A stretch of 64,000 nt of DNA, from positions 382,001 through 446,000 of the forward strand of contig NZ_JPOL01000002.1 of NCBI RefSeq assembly GCF_000733945.1, read 5' to 3'. The first letter of the stretch is position 1, and every line of letters starts with the position of its first letter. Under the pieces are notes generated by a model, which saw nothing but the letters and a program-made list of their open reading frames with translations, was not told the DNA's origin and made no database searches. The position numbers and the translations under genes are program-made. Below are positions 44,406 to 54,909 of the stretch, piece by piece. Source of the stretch: Flavimarina sp. Hel_I_48. Its GTDB lineage: Bacteria > Bacteroidota > Bacteroidia > Flavobacteriales > Flavobacteriaceae.

Positions 44406-47400
44406 TTAACTATTCTCAACTATCGCAATCTCCTCCTCCGTCAAGCCATAAAGCTCATAAACCATCTGGTCGATTTCGCGCTCCGTTTTATCAATTTGGA
44501 TTTGCAGATTCTGGGCTTTTTTCTTGTTTTCTTCAAAAAGCGACATCCACTCAAATTCTTCCTTTTTGGTCAATAAATCGACCAAAACAGGGCTAAAATC
44601 GGTTGTTTTAGCCGCTTTTTCGCGAATTTTGTTATTGGCTTTGATGCTTTTGTTAAGCTCTTTGATAAACTCCCCAAAATCCAACTCGTACCAATCTTCT
44701 AGCTTACGGGAGAGTTTTTCTAGTTTGTATTGGGATGCAAAGAAGGTTTGATACTTAATGATTAATTTATTTAGCTCATCATAAAAGTTGGAGATTGATG
44801 CCGACAAATCAATAAAATATTTACTGCTTTTGATCGACACTGGTATGGGTAATCTACTTAGATGTAGTGGCTTAACTTCATATTCATTAAAATATATATT
44901 AAAATAAAAATCCATCAGTGATGAATTTAATAAAAGATATAAATTGTTAAGATTATAGTTCTCATCTGTTAATACGATATTAGATAACCTATTTAAATTA
45001 TAAAAACCATTTTTGTCGAGATAGCAGACAAGTTTTCTCTTCATACCTCTTCTGGTTCTTTGAATAAGTATTTTCTCTTTTTCAAAAATGTATTCTGGGG
45101 GCAACGCGCGCCCTAGCTTACCTTTACTTTTTACAAAGTCAACGTCAAACATTATATATTCACCAGGCCAATGAACACCATATCTGCTTATATCTTTACC
45201 GTTTAACATTTTATGATATCGTTTATCAATCTTATTTTCAGATGTTAGTTCACTTTTTATATATCCCGTATTTATACCGACTGTACAGTAACAAATTTTA
45301 CCAAGTTGAATTGAATTTATTTTCATCTTGTCAATTATGCTTGCATAATTATTTGAAATATTAATGTTGAATGATTTGTCAGGACCCGCATATTTATCTA
45401 AGTTTATAGAGTATTCAAATTCTAGATCGTCAAATGGAATTTTTCTATTTCTTTGAATTTTAACTAAAACATCATTTTGCTTAGTAGGTGATAACTTTCT
45501 AACAGCGTAAATTACACTTTCAACAACAACATTTTCAAAAACATCAAGTCCTAAATCAAAAAATTCGAGGATTTGAAAACTGTTTAACATTGTAGTCCTC
45601 AATTTTTTATATGTTTTTGCGCTTAGGAATGTATTAGGTACTATAAAGCTAGACATTCCACCATTTTTAGTGAGTATTATTGTCTTTTCAATAAAAAATT
45701 TATAAAGGTCATAATTACCTTCGGCGCTTTTGTAGATTCTTTTAAAATATTCCTTTTCATAGTCAGATATGGCATTCCTGTATGTGTACGGCGGATTCCC
45801 AATCACCACATCAAAACCACCCTTCCCTTCTCGATACGATGCGCTTTCTGGCGCATCACTCGAAGTGACATCTGTTTCTCGATACGATGCGCTTCCTGGC
45901 GCATCACTCGAAGTGACAGTATTGAAAATATGTGGGAATTCCTGTTCCCATTTAAAGGCTTTATCTCCGGCAACGGCTTTGCTGTCTATTAAACTGTTTC
46001 CGCATTTGATGTTGCTGCTTAGGTCATTGAGTTTTCGGCGGGGTTGCGCGGTACGCAGCCAGAGCGAAAGTTTAGCAATTTCTACAGATTCTTCATTAAG
46101 GTCAACGCCATAAATATTGTTTTCTAAAATGGTATTTTCGATATCTGCAAACACCAGACCGCCGCCCAGCACTTTGGCCTTCAGTTCATCAATATAGCGG
46201 TGCTCTTTGATCAAAAAGTCAAGCGCCTGATTTAAAAAGGCACCAGAGCCACAAGCAGGATCACAGATGGTGATTTGCAAAAGCCAGTCGCGGTAGGTAT
46301 CTAAAATGTCTACCAGATTTTTAAGCGTGTCTTTGTTACGGCCTTTTCGGCTTTTAAAATACTCCGCTTCCTCAAAACCCAATTCGGTCTTTTTCTCTTC
46401 GCAGAGTTTGCCTACCGTGTTTTCTACAATGTATTTGGTAATATACTTGGGCGTGTAAAAAACGCCATCTTTCTTGCGTTTACTGGTTTGTTTATCAAAG
46501 GTATCACCTTCTATTTCGGCATTTACACTCTCAATTTCATTGAGCGAATTTTCAAAAATATGCCCCAGAATATTGACATCCACCTGACTTTCAAAATCGT
46601 AATTGGCGAGTTTTCGCGTATGCGTCAGCAGCAGGTCGTCGTCTATGATGAGTTGGTCAAGAATGGCATCCGGTTTAAAAAGTCCACCGTTATACGCATA
46701 AATTTCCGCGTGTTTTTCGGTGCCTTTTCTTCCCTGGTCTAGATAATTGAAATAGAGCTTAAACCGGTCATAAAGAGGCACGTGCGCATCCATCGCTTTA
46801 AGCTGCTCAAAATCATTGAGAATTTTTAATGTGGAATTGGGCGGTAATAGTCCGCGGTCTTCTGAAAAGAAAATAAACAGATACCGGTCTATAAGTTTTT
46901 GCGACTTCTTGAACAGGGTAAGTTTTACATTCTTGTCGAGGCGGTTGCGCTCTGTGCGTTCTTCTTCAGAGAGTTCTACGGTATCAACGGCTTCCAGCTG
47001 CGCCTGGCGGTTGGTCTTAATTCGTTTTACATTGCGCTTTACCAGATCGCGAAAGAGCTCCCGTTTAAATACCGAATAGTCTTTGTAAAAATTTTTGGTA
47101 ATCGCTTCTTCTTCGGCAATGGAAGCCTCTTTAATTTTTAGCGGAAGATCGCGCAGCAGGTTCTCGCGTTGCAGACACAGGTACAGCAGTGCAAAGCGAT
47201 TTGGTGTCAGCTCAAAAAGGTTAAACTCTTCAAACTCGGTCGCATCGTTGATATAAAAGCGCAGTTTCTCAAAATTTGAGGTCACCACATACACACACCC
47301 CTTTTGATTGGCTTTATAGTCAAAAGCCTGTCGGCGTATGCTCTCCAGGTCTTTGGTATTGGTTCCCTTTAGTTCTATAACTCCGGTAGCGCTGCCGTCT

Positions 47401-47573
47401 TTTAAGATAGCGCCGTCTGCCTTACGGTTGTTCCTTTCGTTCTTGAATTCGGTCGTAAAGTTATAATAGGGATTGGGATTTAAAGTATATCCCAGAATAT
47501 TTACAAAAAGCTCATGCAGAAAAGTCGCCTGAAACTGCTCTTCTTTGGACTTGCGGATATTCTCCTGTATCAC
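44406..47573 (-). CDS. Type IIG-like restriction-modification enzyme (Eco57I/TaqI-type methylase), N-terminus probably truncated
   Basis: 1055 residues carrying nuclease, methylase and recognition parts in one chain. N-terminal PD-(D/E)XK core: KADGAIL then GVIELKG. Methylase: AdoMet motif CDPACGSGAFLNQAL and catalytic GNPPYTY. C-terminal ~400 residues are a TaqI-like recognition region plus coiled-coil end. The frame opens after a stop at 47595-47597 and the only start is GTG 47573, so about 50 residues usual for the family seem absent. Between motif I and NPPY, two 16-residue repeats encoded by the dispersed DNA repeat are inserted in frame. Stands alone, outside the island. Confidence 0.85.
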   Translation of the reverse strand: MIQENIRKSKEEQFQATFLHELFVNILGYTLNPNPYYNFTTEFKNERNNRKADGAILKDGSATGVIELKGTNTKDLESIRRQAFDYKANQKGCVYVVTSNFEKLRFYINDATEFEEFNLFELTPNRFALLYLCLQRENLLRDLPLKIKEASIAEEEAITKNFYKDYSVFKRELFRDLVKRNVKRIKTNRQAQLEAVDTVELSEEERTERNRLDKNVKLTLFKKSQKLIDRYLFIFFSEDRGLLPPNSTLKILNDFEQLKAMDAHVPLYDRFKLYFNYLDQGRKGTEKHAEIYAYNGGLFKPDAILDQLIIDDDLLLTHTRKLANYDFESQVDVNILGHIFENSLNEIESVNAEIEGDTFDKQTSKRKKDGVFYTPKYITKYIVENTVGKLCEEKKTELGFEEAEYFKSRKGRNKDTLKNLVDILDTYRDWLLQITICDPACGSGAFLNQALDFLIKEHRYIDELKAKVLGGGLVFADIENTILENNIYGVDLNEESVEIAKLSLWLRTAQPRRKLNDLSSNIKCGNSLIDSKAVAGDKAFKWEQEFPHIFNTVTSSDAPGSASYRETDVTSSDAPESASYREGKGGFDVVIGNPPYTYRNAISDYEKEYFKRIYKSAEGNYDLYKFFIEKTIILTKNGGMSSFIVPNTFLSAKTYKKLRTTMLNSFQILEFFDLGLDVFENVVVESVIYAVRKLSPTKQNDVLVKIQRNRKIPFDDLEFEYSINLDKYAGPDKSFNINISNNYASIIDKMKINSIQLGKICYCTVGINTGYIKSELTSENKIDKRYHKMLNGKDISRYGVHWPGEYIMFDVDFVKSKGKLGRALPPEYIFEKEKILIQRTRRGMKRKLVCYLDKNGFYNLNRLSNIVLTDENYNLNNLYLLLNSSLMDFYFNIYFNEYEVKPLHLSRLPIPVSIKSSKYFIDLSASISNFYDELNKLIIKYQTFFASQYKLEKLSRKLEDWYELDFGEFIKELNKSIKANNKIREKAAKTTDFSPVLVDLLTKKEEFEWMSLFEENKKKAQNLQIQIDKTEREIDQMVYELYGLTEEEIAIVENS
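45828..45918. repeat. Two in-frame dispersed-repeat copies inside the restriction enzyme gene
   Basis: Two 43-bp copies (45828-45870, 45876-45918; 48-bp period) of TTCTCGATAC, GATGCGC-loop-GCGCATC hairpin, ACTCGAAGTGACA. They encode VTSSDAPGSASYRETD and VTSSDAPESASYREGK just before the NPPY motif. They match the intergenic repeats 1.5-2.5 kb away. Confidence 0.92.
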
Positions 47574-47810
47574 CCGTACACCAATCCCAAAAAATTAATC
47601 CTTATCTAAAGTTCCTAAACATTTCAATTTCCTGTCACCATAATCAGTAATGCTAGTAATACCATTCTTAAAAGATAAAATTCTTCAAACCCCATCATAT
47701 CAGTCATTTCCAAAAGAACATTATAAAAAATTCACTATTTTACCAATAATTCAGTTCAATGCCGAGATTTCTTCGGTTTAATGATCGATTTACCCCAAAT
47801 CTTATTTATT

Positions 47811-49364
47811 ATGAAAGCAAAAATAACTACCGTAGCCCTGCTATCTCTGATCTTCACTGTCCAGGCGCAAGATATTGGGGATTTTATTTCAGTAGAACCT
47901 GCAGGACAGAGTTCAGATTTCACCATTCCCCCTACCCACATTTTTCAGAAAATAATCGAAGAAGGCGAAGCCTTGACGCAGGGTGGCGTGCTGGGCGCAA
48001 ATAATGATTTTGCCGGTTATGTACCTATCGCACAAAGTAGCGAAAAGGGATATTTAAGTATCAATTCAGAACATAATCCCGGCGGTGCAAGTGTACTTGA
48101 TATTAATTTTAATCCAGATACCAAATTGTGGGAAACTACCAACTCAAAAAAGGTAGATTTTAGTGTGGTTGCCGGTACAGCGCGTAACTGCTCTGGCACG
48201 GTAACGCCCTGGAATACTATAATTACCTGTGAAGAAGCTATTGCTACCACAGATGCAAATAATGACAACCGCAATGATCTGGGCTGGTGCGTAGAACTAG
48301 ACCCGGCCACAAAAACGGTGATTGATAAAAGGTGGGCGCTGGGCAACTTTAAACATGAAAATATAGTGGTGCACGGCAACGAACGGACTGTTTACGAAGG
48401 GGCAGATTCAAATCCCGGTTATTTGTACAAATTTGTGGCAGATGTGGACCAGGATCTGAGTTCGGGAAGTCTATACGTGTATCGCGGTTCTAAGAATGGT
48501 TCTGGCCAGTGGATTAAGATAAAAAACAGCACCCCGGCAGAACAAAACAGTACACTGGCCCAAAGCGATGCTATAAATGCGACCGTTTTTAACGGGATTG
48601 AAGATGTGGAAATAGGACCAGACGGTAAGGTTTATTTTGCCGTTAAGGGAGAAGGCCGTGTCTATCGTTTTCAGGATTCTGATGCGCTTACCAGCACTAC
48701 GGTAAGTCAAATGGAGACTTTTGTGGGCGGTACTTCCTATACCATACAGACCTCAAGGGGCGCTACAGCGGTAAGTTGGGGCGGCGGGAACGATAATCTC
48801 GCCTTTGACGGCGCCGGTAATTTATGGGTCATGCAGGATGGCGGCAATAATTATATCTGGATGGTGGAAAAAGGCCATACGCAGAGCAATCCCAAAGTAA
48901 AAATTTTTGGCACTACCCCCACGGGTTCTGAACCTACAGGAATTACGTTTTCCCCAGATTACAGGTTTTTGTTCCTGTCCATTCAACATCCCAGCAGCGC
49001 AAATAATAGTTCCACGCAAACCGATGCTGCCGGAAACATACTGGCTTTTGATAATGATATTACTCTGGTGATCGCGAGAAATGAAGACCTGGGAGGTCCC
49101 CTCTCCACCGAAAGTTTTAACCGAACCAAATTAAATATCTATCCCAATCCTTCTACCGGAAATTATACGCTTGAACTGGAAAATAGAAATGCGGAAGTGG
49201 AAATACAGGTTTTTACCGCAGATGGAAGACGTGTCGTTACTCAGAAGACTAATAATATAAAACGTTATACGTTAAACCTTTTCAGTCAACCTGCGGGGAT
49301 TTATCTTGTCGAAATCAAAAGGGGAAATGAACTTATAGGAAGAAGGAAGCTCATTAAAAAATAG
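47811..49364 (+). CDS. PhoX/DUF839-family protein with type IX secretion tail
   Basis: 517 residues, exported: signal peptide MKAKITTVALLSLIFTVQAQ from ATG 47811. The body is a beta-propeller-like DUF839/PhoX domain (VVAGTARNCSGTVTPWNTII then TCEEA, VYEGADSNPGYLYKFV, GIEDVEIGPDGKVYFAVKGE). The last ~75 residues (LNIYPNPSTGNYTLELENRN then YLVEIKRGNELIGRRKLIKK) are a type A C-terminal sorting domain, so it is secreted or surface-bound by T9SS. PhoX relatives are calcium-dependent phosphatases, but catalytic competence here is not shown. Start 47781 is also in frame but lies outside the signal peptide. Confidence 0.9.
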   Translation: MKAKITTVALLSLIFTVQAQDIGDFISVEPAGQSSDFTIPPTHIFQKIIEEGEALTQGGVLGANNDFAGYVPIAQSSEKGYLSINSEHNPGGASVLDINFNPDTKLWETTNSKKVDFSVVAGTARNCSGTVTPWNTIITCEEAIATTDANNDNRNDLGWCVELDPATKTVIDKRWALGNFKHENIVVHGNERTVYEGADSNPGYLYKFVADVDQDLSSGSLYVYRGSKNGSGQWIKIKNSTPAEQNSTLAQSDAINATVFNGIEDVEIGPDGKVYFAVKGEGRVYRFQDSDALTSTTVSQMETFVGGTSYTIQTSRGATAVSWGGGNDNLAFDGAGNLWVMQDGGNNYIWMVEKGHTQSNPKVKIFGTTPTGSEPTGITFSPDYRFLFLSIQHPSSANNSSTQTDAAGNILAFDNDITLVIARNEDLGGPLSTESFNRTKLNIYPNPSTGNYTLELENRNAEVEIQVFTADGRRVVTQKTNNIKRYTLNLFSQPAGIYLVEIKRGNELIGRRKLIKK

Positions 49365-49775
49365 GTCAAATGCCAACCCAATTTAAATAAATAGCATGTC
49401 AAAACTGGCAAAATATTCCTTTGAAATATACTTTAAAACTGAATAAAAAACACTAAAAATAGCCGAAAATAGAGTATTTAAAACTATTTAACTAAAAGGA
49501 AGAACCGACTTATTTCGGCAAAAAACAGCTGATATTAGTACTAAAACAATCAGTTTTTGCTATATTTTTAATGGCTATCGCTCGAAATAATATAGGAATA
49601 GATAGGTATTATAAATTAATCCAATTCTTCTTTTACCTGCACGGTTGCCATACCAAACCTATCCTAGCCTTTTCACCAAAAAATACCATTTCCGCTCAAA
49701 AAAGGATCAAAATAGCCTGAAAACAGCCTAAAAAATTCCATTTATGGGCAATTTATAAAGGAAGTTTAACCATAG
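49365..49775. other. Intergenic region after the PhoX-like gene
   Basis: About 400 bp, A+T-rich, without a supportable gene. Holds a ~118-bp stretch with inverted ends (49453-49570) similar in layout to one at 56718-56849. Confidence 0.4.
49453..49570. repeat. Possible MITE-like or hairpin-bounded intergenic element, copy A
   Basis: Left end CTAAAAATAGC (49453-49463), right end GCTATATTTTTA (49559-49570), inverted relative to each other, then TAATGGCTATCG. Compare 56718-56849. Weak similarity inside. Confidence 0.3.
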
Positions 49776-49808
49776 AAAAAGAGCTGTCTAATTTAGACAG
49801 CTCTTTTT
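49776..49808 (-). terminator. Terminator of the susCD operon (bidirectional)
   Basis: 16-bp stem AAAAAGAGCTGTCTAA (49776-49791) with its complement (49793-49808), T5 on either strand. About 40 bp after the susD stop. Confidence 0.88.
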
Positions 49809-49849
49809 GCAAGTAATCCTTGATTGATCAGATTTATAAAAGGCTAATT

Positions 49850-51637
49850 TTAATATCCGGGATTTTGTAAAATTTCCGGATTTTGATCAATTATGGATTG
49901 TGGAATAGGGTTCATATACATTTTAGATGTAAACACATGCGGGTGATTGAGTGGGATTACTTCATACTGCCAATCTCCGCTATTGTTTGATGGGGAAGTA
50001 TTGGTGATTTTCATACCGTGTTTATCAACACTCATAACATCTTCAGCAATTTTCCATCGTATGATATCAAAAAACCTGTTGTTTTCATATCCCAGTTCTA
50101 CCCTACGTTCTCTGTGAATCGCCTCGCGCATGGCGTTCTTATCAAGTCCGGCTTCAAGATCTGGCAGTTCAGATCTATTTCTGAGGGCATTTATAGCGCT
50201 ATACACTGAGGCATCTGGCCCTGAAACTTCATTTTGCGCTTCGGCATAATTCAGAAGGACCATCGCGTAGCGGTAAAAGATATAATTCTGACCACTGGCA
50301 CCGCCACCTCGCGGAGCATCTGGATTTAATTTCTTTTTGGAATAATAGCCTGTATTCCCCACATCATCACTACCAAAGTCGATTTCGTTAAGTGAAGGGT
50401 TGACTTCATCTATTCTTGTATAAATAGTATCAGTAGTTTCCATCCAGTCCAGTTTGTAAGGAGCGCCATCGTAAACGATAAAATCGTAAAATCTTTTTTC
50501 ACGACCGGTATAAGGATCCTGGGGATTATAGCCTGATGTAGGATCTGAAATGACCTTACCGTTAGCCATGGCAAAATCATCTACCATTTCCTGTGTGGGA
50601 TTGTAATTGCCCCAGGTGTAATACACCCCATTTACCCATACCGGGCCACCATATTGCTCATAGTTGGAACCCATGGTGTTTGCCACTACCTGCCTGTCCC
50701 AGATCACTTCAGAATTGTATTCATTAGAAGCGCGCCATAGATCAGACAGCTCTGGAAAAAGTGCATAGGTACCGCCATACTCATCTATGAATTTTTTATT
50801 TGTAGCGGCAGCCGTTGCCCATCTGGAGGGATCTTCACTTTCAAAACTTATGAGATGGTTAGGATCTGCCAAAGCAGGAGCACTATTAAAAAGGGGACTT
50901 GCAGCATAAAGTTCAAGCCAGCCCTTTAGCATTAATGCAGCACCTAAAGTTGCCCGGCCGGCATCGCTTTCGCCAAAGCTGTATTTCACTTCCAGGGCCT
51001 GATTTTGCACTATAGCCCCTAACTCATCAGTCAGGAAATTTAAGGTTTCGGCAAAAGTATTGCGCGCGTTGTAAATGTCTTCCCGCTCCATCGTATTGCG
51101 GTCTAGCGGCTCTGTTATAATAGGAATTCCACCCACGTGCAACCAGAGTTCGCTATAGAAATAAGCCCTTAAAAAACGTGCTTCGTCAATACGTTGTTTT
51201 ATATAAGATTCAGAAAAATTTTCAGCATTTTCATTTATTTTTTGAATAAATAAATTGCACCTTCTCACCTTAGCATACGTACTCTCCCAGTTGGCATGAT
51301 CTGTAGGTCCAGAGGTACCTCCCCATACCTGAAAGTCACTAGAAGAAGGATTGACTATACCGCTTTTCCAGTTGTAGGACGTGTAGTAAAACCCGGCGTC
51401 ATTATCATCAGTAAAGTTATCCAGGTTTTCTGGTTCATTACCTTTATTGGGAATATTGCTATAAATGTCGTTTAAGAATAAATCTGCTGTACTTTCAGAT
51501 TCCCATTGTGTTTCATCGTTCAAGTTGGTCTTATCGGTATTGTCTAAAAATTCCTCGTCACAGGAAGTGAAAGTAGACACCAGTAATCCAAAAATAAGAA
51601 GATGGCTTATTTTTAAAATGCTGCTTTTATAGTTCAT
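49850..51637 (-). CDS. susD: SusD/RagB-family outer-membrane lipoprotein
   Basis: Glycan-binding lid of a SusCD uptake complex, 595 residues. Lipoprotein signal with lipobox ending at Cys26 (LVSTFTSC). Body shows the TPR-like SusD pattern: QRIDEARFLRAYFYSELWLH (W/L helix), NYAEAQNEV, and the C-terminal EAIHRERRVELGYENNRFFD, IRWKIAED, PIPQSIIDQNPEILQNPGY. 20 nt separate it from susC upstream. Ligand not deducible; the GH130 enzyme nearby points to a mannoside. Confidence 0.95.
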   Translation of the reverse strand: MNYKSSILKISHLLIFGLLVSTFTSCDEEFLDNTDKTNLNDETQWESESTADLFLNDIYSNIPNKGNEPENLDNFTDDNDAGFYYTSYNWKSGIVNPSSSDFQVWGGTSGPTDHANWESTYAKVRRCNLFIQKINENAENFSESYIKQRIDEARFLRAYFYSELWLHVGGIPIITEPLDRNTMEREDIYNARNTFAETLNFLTDELGAIVQNQALEVKYSFGESDAGRATLGAALMLKGWLELYAASPLFNSAPALADPNHLISFESEDPSRWATAAATNKKFIDEYGGTYALFPELSDLWRASNEYNSEVIWDRQVVANTMGSNYEQYGGPVWVNGVYYTWGNYNPTQEMVDDFAMANGKVISDPTSGYNPQDPYTGREKRFYDFIVYDGAPYKLDWMETTDTIYTRIDEVNPSLNEIDFGSDDVGNTGYYSKKKLNPDAPRGGGASGQNYIFYRYAMVLLNYAEAQNEVSGPDASVYSAINALRNRSELPDLEAGLDKNAMREAIHRERRVELGYENNRFFDIIRWKIAEDVMSVDKHGMKITNTSPSNNSGDWQYEVIPLNHPHVFTSKMYMNPIPQSIIDQNPEILQNPGY

Positions 51638-51657
51638 TTTGATATATTTTAAAATTA

Positions 51658-54600
51658 TTAGAAGTTTACATCCAGACCAAAGGTTACGATCTTTGAATTG
51701 GGATAGGCCGTTTCCCTGTCAATATCATTGTTGTTCTGATCTGCATATCCTGCCTCAGGATCAATAAAGTCCAGCTTGCTCAGCGTTAGCAGGTTCTGGC
51801 CGGTAACGTACAGGCGTAAATTTTGGATTTTTAAACCATCGGTAAGGCTCGTTGGCAGGGTATACCCTATCTGGGCGGTTTTAAGCCTAACAAATTTGCT
51901 GTCTACCATCCAGAAATCTGACGTCTGCGTATTATTGGCAAACGGACTTTGTGTTGCCCGCGGATATTTTGCCCCCTGGTTATCGGGAGTCCATCGGTTG
52001 TTATAATATTCATTTGTGGTGTTACTGCTGTTATTTGCGAAGGGCAAGGTCTGGAACGATTGATTTAAATCAAAACTGACCTTTGCAGAGCCCTGAAAGA
52101 ATAAACTCACATCAAAACCCTTCCATTTCGCATTTGCGGTAAGTCCATAAGTGATCATGGGATATGCGGGATTACCTATTACCGTTTCATCATTCGCATC
52201 TATTCTTCCATCGGGTACTCCCTCTGGGCCACTCAAATCTGCATATCTGATATCCCCGGGATGAAGTTCACCAAACTGTTCAATATCATAGCCGTCTGCA
52301 CTGTTTATGATACCGTCATTGTTGATATCATCTGCGGTGGAAAATAATCCCAGCGATTTATAACCAAAAGGGGTGTTATAGGCCCGGCCTGTCCTGCTAC
52401 GGTTTGGATTGTTGCGGGTTGCGGCAGTTTCAAATACTTCAACCATTTCATTTGTGGCATAACTGAAGTTTCCGCTCAGTCCCAGATAAAGTCCGTTATT
52501 AAAGGTGTAATTGCTACCTGCTACAAATTCAAAACCATGACTTTTCATAACACCGGCATTCTCTTCAGAAAGGTCCAGACCATATTCGGCAGGAACACTT
52601 ACCGCAGGGGGAAGGAGCATTCCCGTACGTTCTTCGGAAAAATAATCTGCTTCAAGGGTAAGCAGGCTGTTCCACAAGTTGGCATCAAAACCCACGTCGA
52701 ATTTAGTAGCTATTTCCCAGGTAATATTTGGGTTTGCTTCCAGGGGCACGTAAGATCCCTGCACCATTCTACCGGTACCAAAGGCGTAGGCATTTCCGTA
52801 GAGATTATACCCATTTAAATATTGAAAAGCAGTACCCGCAAGATTACCCGACTTCCCCCAGGATGCCCGCACCTTCAGATTATCTACATATTCCAGGTTC
52901 TCCATAAATTTTTCTTCAGACAACCTCCATCCGGCAGAAAAAGCCGGAAAATAACCATAGCGCTCTGAGGGTGCGAAATAATAATGACCATCATACCGGC
53001 CCGTCGCTTCAAAGAGATACCTGTTATTGTAGGCATAGGTAAAGCGGTATACATAACCAACCTGGCTACCCGTAGATGAGGAGCCCCCGTTGTCATAATC
53101 ATTACGGTCTGAACTACCCATACCCAATTCGTCAATGTTTACGGCAAAATTATTTCGACGTGCGCTGAATGTTTCAAATTTGTTATTCCGTGCTTCTGCT
53201 ACAAACAAACCTGATACATCATGCTTGCCAAACGTATTTGCGTAATTGATGATACCTTGATAGGTGAAGGTCTGGTTTTTATTGTACTCCTGACTAAGCC
53301 AGGTAAAACTGGCCGCACCTCCTTCATTAGCCGATATTTCCCTGGTATAGGTTACAGGGTCTGCATTGAGATCCTGCGCATAGAAATAAAAAGGCCGGTG
53401 CCAGTTTTTAATGGTACGCTGGTTAGGGTCGTAACTAAAAGTTCCCTTTACGTTCAGGCCCTTTATAAAGGGCAGATCCTGCTCAATGGAAGCCGTTGTT
53501 AAAAGCGTGTTGTTATTGTTTTTCACATAACCGCCGGAATTTAAAATAGCCACGGGAGAGCGACCGGCAAATTCACCCCATAAACCATTGCTGTATTTGA
53601 TATTGCGAATAGGTATGAATTTAAAACCACTTCTAAACAATCCACTGGCTGTTTCCTGGGGATCTACAGATTCTGTCTTTTCAATAGAACCGAGTATGGA
53701 AAGCAAAACCTTTGTAGTAGAAGTTACCTGAGTCTGTAAGTTCATATTATAATTATAGCGGTCGTAACTCATAGGGTCAAAATATCCACCCTGATTGAAG
53801 TAACCCAAGCCTGCATAGTATTTGATATCTTCTGTACCCCCACTCAGCTGCATGTTATAATTCTGGATTGGCGCACTGGAATTTACATATTCTGCCGGGT
53901 TGCTTTGTGGATACCTGTCTGGATCTTCCGCATGCAAATTATCGTAATTGGCGATTACTCCAGGATCAAAGGGTAGTTGACTACCTTCGGGTACTACTCC
54001 CAGATTATCATTTAAAAAAGCTTCATTTCTCAGGCTCATATATTTCTGAGCGTTGAGCAGTTCCGGGTAATAATCATAAGTGGGGGTCTGCGTGCCATAA
54101 TAGGTGCTCAAACTCAGCGCGGGAGCACCCGTTTTTCCCTTTTTTGTAGTGATAAGGATTACACCATTTGCGCCGCCCAGGCCATAGGGAGCTACGGCAG
54201 CGGCGTCTTTTAATACAGACATAGACTCAATGGTATTAGGGTCAATCTGGTTAATATTAGAACGGATAATCCCATCTACAACCACTAAAGGGGCACTGTT
54301 CCCCGTTGTACTTATGCCCCGTATCTGTATGGCCGGACTATCCAAACCCGGCTGCCCGCCATTGGGTCGCATACTTACACCCGCCATGCGTCCCGCAATC
54401 GATTGAGATATATTTGATACGGGGGTTTGTGCGACATCTTCTCCATCTAAAGTACTCACAGAACCGGTAAGTGTGGATTTTTTCTGAGTACCATAACCTA
54501 CCACGACCACCTCGTCTAAGGACTGTGAATCTTCTGTCAGATTTACATCAAGTACGCTGTCATTGCCCACCGTTTTTTCTGTAGTGGCCATCCCGACAAA

Positions 54601-54909
54601 AGAATAAACCAACACCGCACCCGGAGAGCTGACCGCTATGCTGTAATTACCGTCAAAATCGCTTAAAGTACCATTATTTGTTTCTTTTTCTAAAATGTTC
54701 ACACCCGGTAAAGGCATACCATTAACGTCTGTAATAGTTCCTGTAATCGTGGTCTGATAGCTGTCATAAGGTGCCGTGTTCCTTGCATACCCATAATAAC
54801 TGAGTAGAACAAAAAGAAATGCAAGCGATTTTTTTAAATAACGTATAAATGGGGCTCTCTGCAGGCTGCTGTCTGAAACAGCATGAGATAAAATTTTCAT
54901 TCTTTTCAT
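51658..54909 (-). CDS. susC: SusC/RagA-family TonB-dependent transporter
   Basis: Outer-membrane importer of 1083 residues if started at ATG 54909 (MKRMKILSHAV...); the frame extends to 55038 but the added residues show no signal. Signal segment SLAFLFVLLSYYGYA, carboxypeptidase-regulatory-like domain (ITGTITDVNGMPLPGVNILE), TonB-box/plug start LDEVVVVGYGTQKKSTLTGS, plug with GGANGVILITTKKG, then the 22-strand barrel ending in TFGLDVNF. Pairs with SusD. Signal peptide start among 54909, 54900 is uncertain. Confidence 0.93.
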   Translation of the reverse strand: MKRMKILSHAVSDSSLQRAPFIRYLKKSLAFLFVLLSYYGYARNTAPYDSYQTTITGTITDVNGMPLPGVNILEKETNNGTLSDFDGNYSIAVSSPGAVLVYSFVGMATTEKTVGNDSVLDVNLTEDSQSLDEVVVVGYGTQKKSTLTGSVSTLDGEDVAQTPVSNISQSIAGRMAGVSMRPNGGQPGLDSPAIQIRGISTTGNSAPLVVVDGIIRSNINQIDPNTIESMSVLKDAAAVAPYGLGGANGVILITTKKGKTGAPALSLSTYYGTQTPTYDYYPELLNAQKYMSLRNEAFLNDNLGVVPEGSQLPFDPGVIANYDNLHAEDPDRYPQSNPAEYVNSSAPIQNYNMQLSGGTEDIKYYAGLGYFNQGGYFDPMSYDRYNYNMNLQTQVTSTTKVLLSILGSIEKTESVDPQETASGLFRSGFKFIPIRNIKYSNGLWGEFAGRSPVAILNSGGYVKNNNNTLLTTASIEQDLPFIKGLNVKGTFSYDPNQRTIKNWHRPFYFYAQDLNADPVTYTREISANEGGAASFTWLSQEYNKNQTFTYQGIINYANTFGKHDVSGLFVAEARNNKFETFSARRNNFAVNIDELGMGSSDRNDYDNGGSSSTGSQVGYVYRFTYAYNNRYLFEATGRYDGHYYFAPSERYGYFPAFSAGWRLSEEKFMENLEYVDNLKVRASWGKSGNLAGTAFQYLNGYNLYGNAYAFGTGRMVQGSYVPLEANPNITWEIATKFDVGFDANLWNSLLTLEADYFSEERTGMLLPPAVSVPAEYGLDLSEENAGVMKSHGFEFVAGSNYTFNNGLYLGLSGNFSYATNEMVEVFETAATRNNPNRSRTGRAYNTPFGYKSLGLFSTADDINNDGIINSADGYDIEQFGELHPGDIRYADLSGPEGVPDGRIDANDETVIGNPAYPMITYGLTANAKWKGFDVSLFFQGSAKVSFDLNQSFQTLPFANNSSNTTNEYYNNRWTPDNQGAKYPRATQSPFANNTQTSDFWMVDSKFVRLKTAQIGYTLPTSLTDGLKIQNLRLYVTGQNLLTLSKLDFIDPEAGYADQNNNDIDRETAYPNSKIVTFGLDVNF

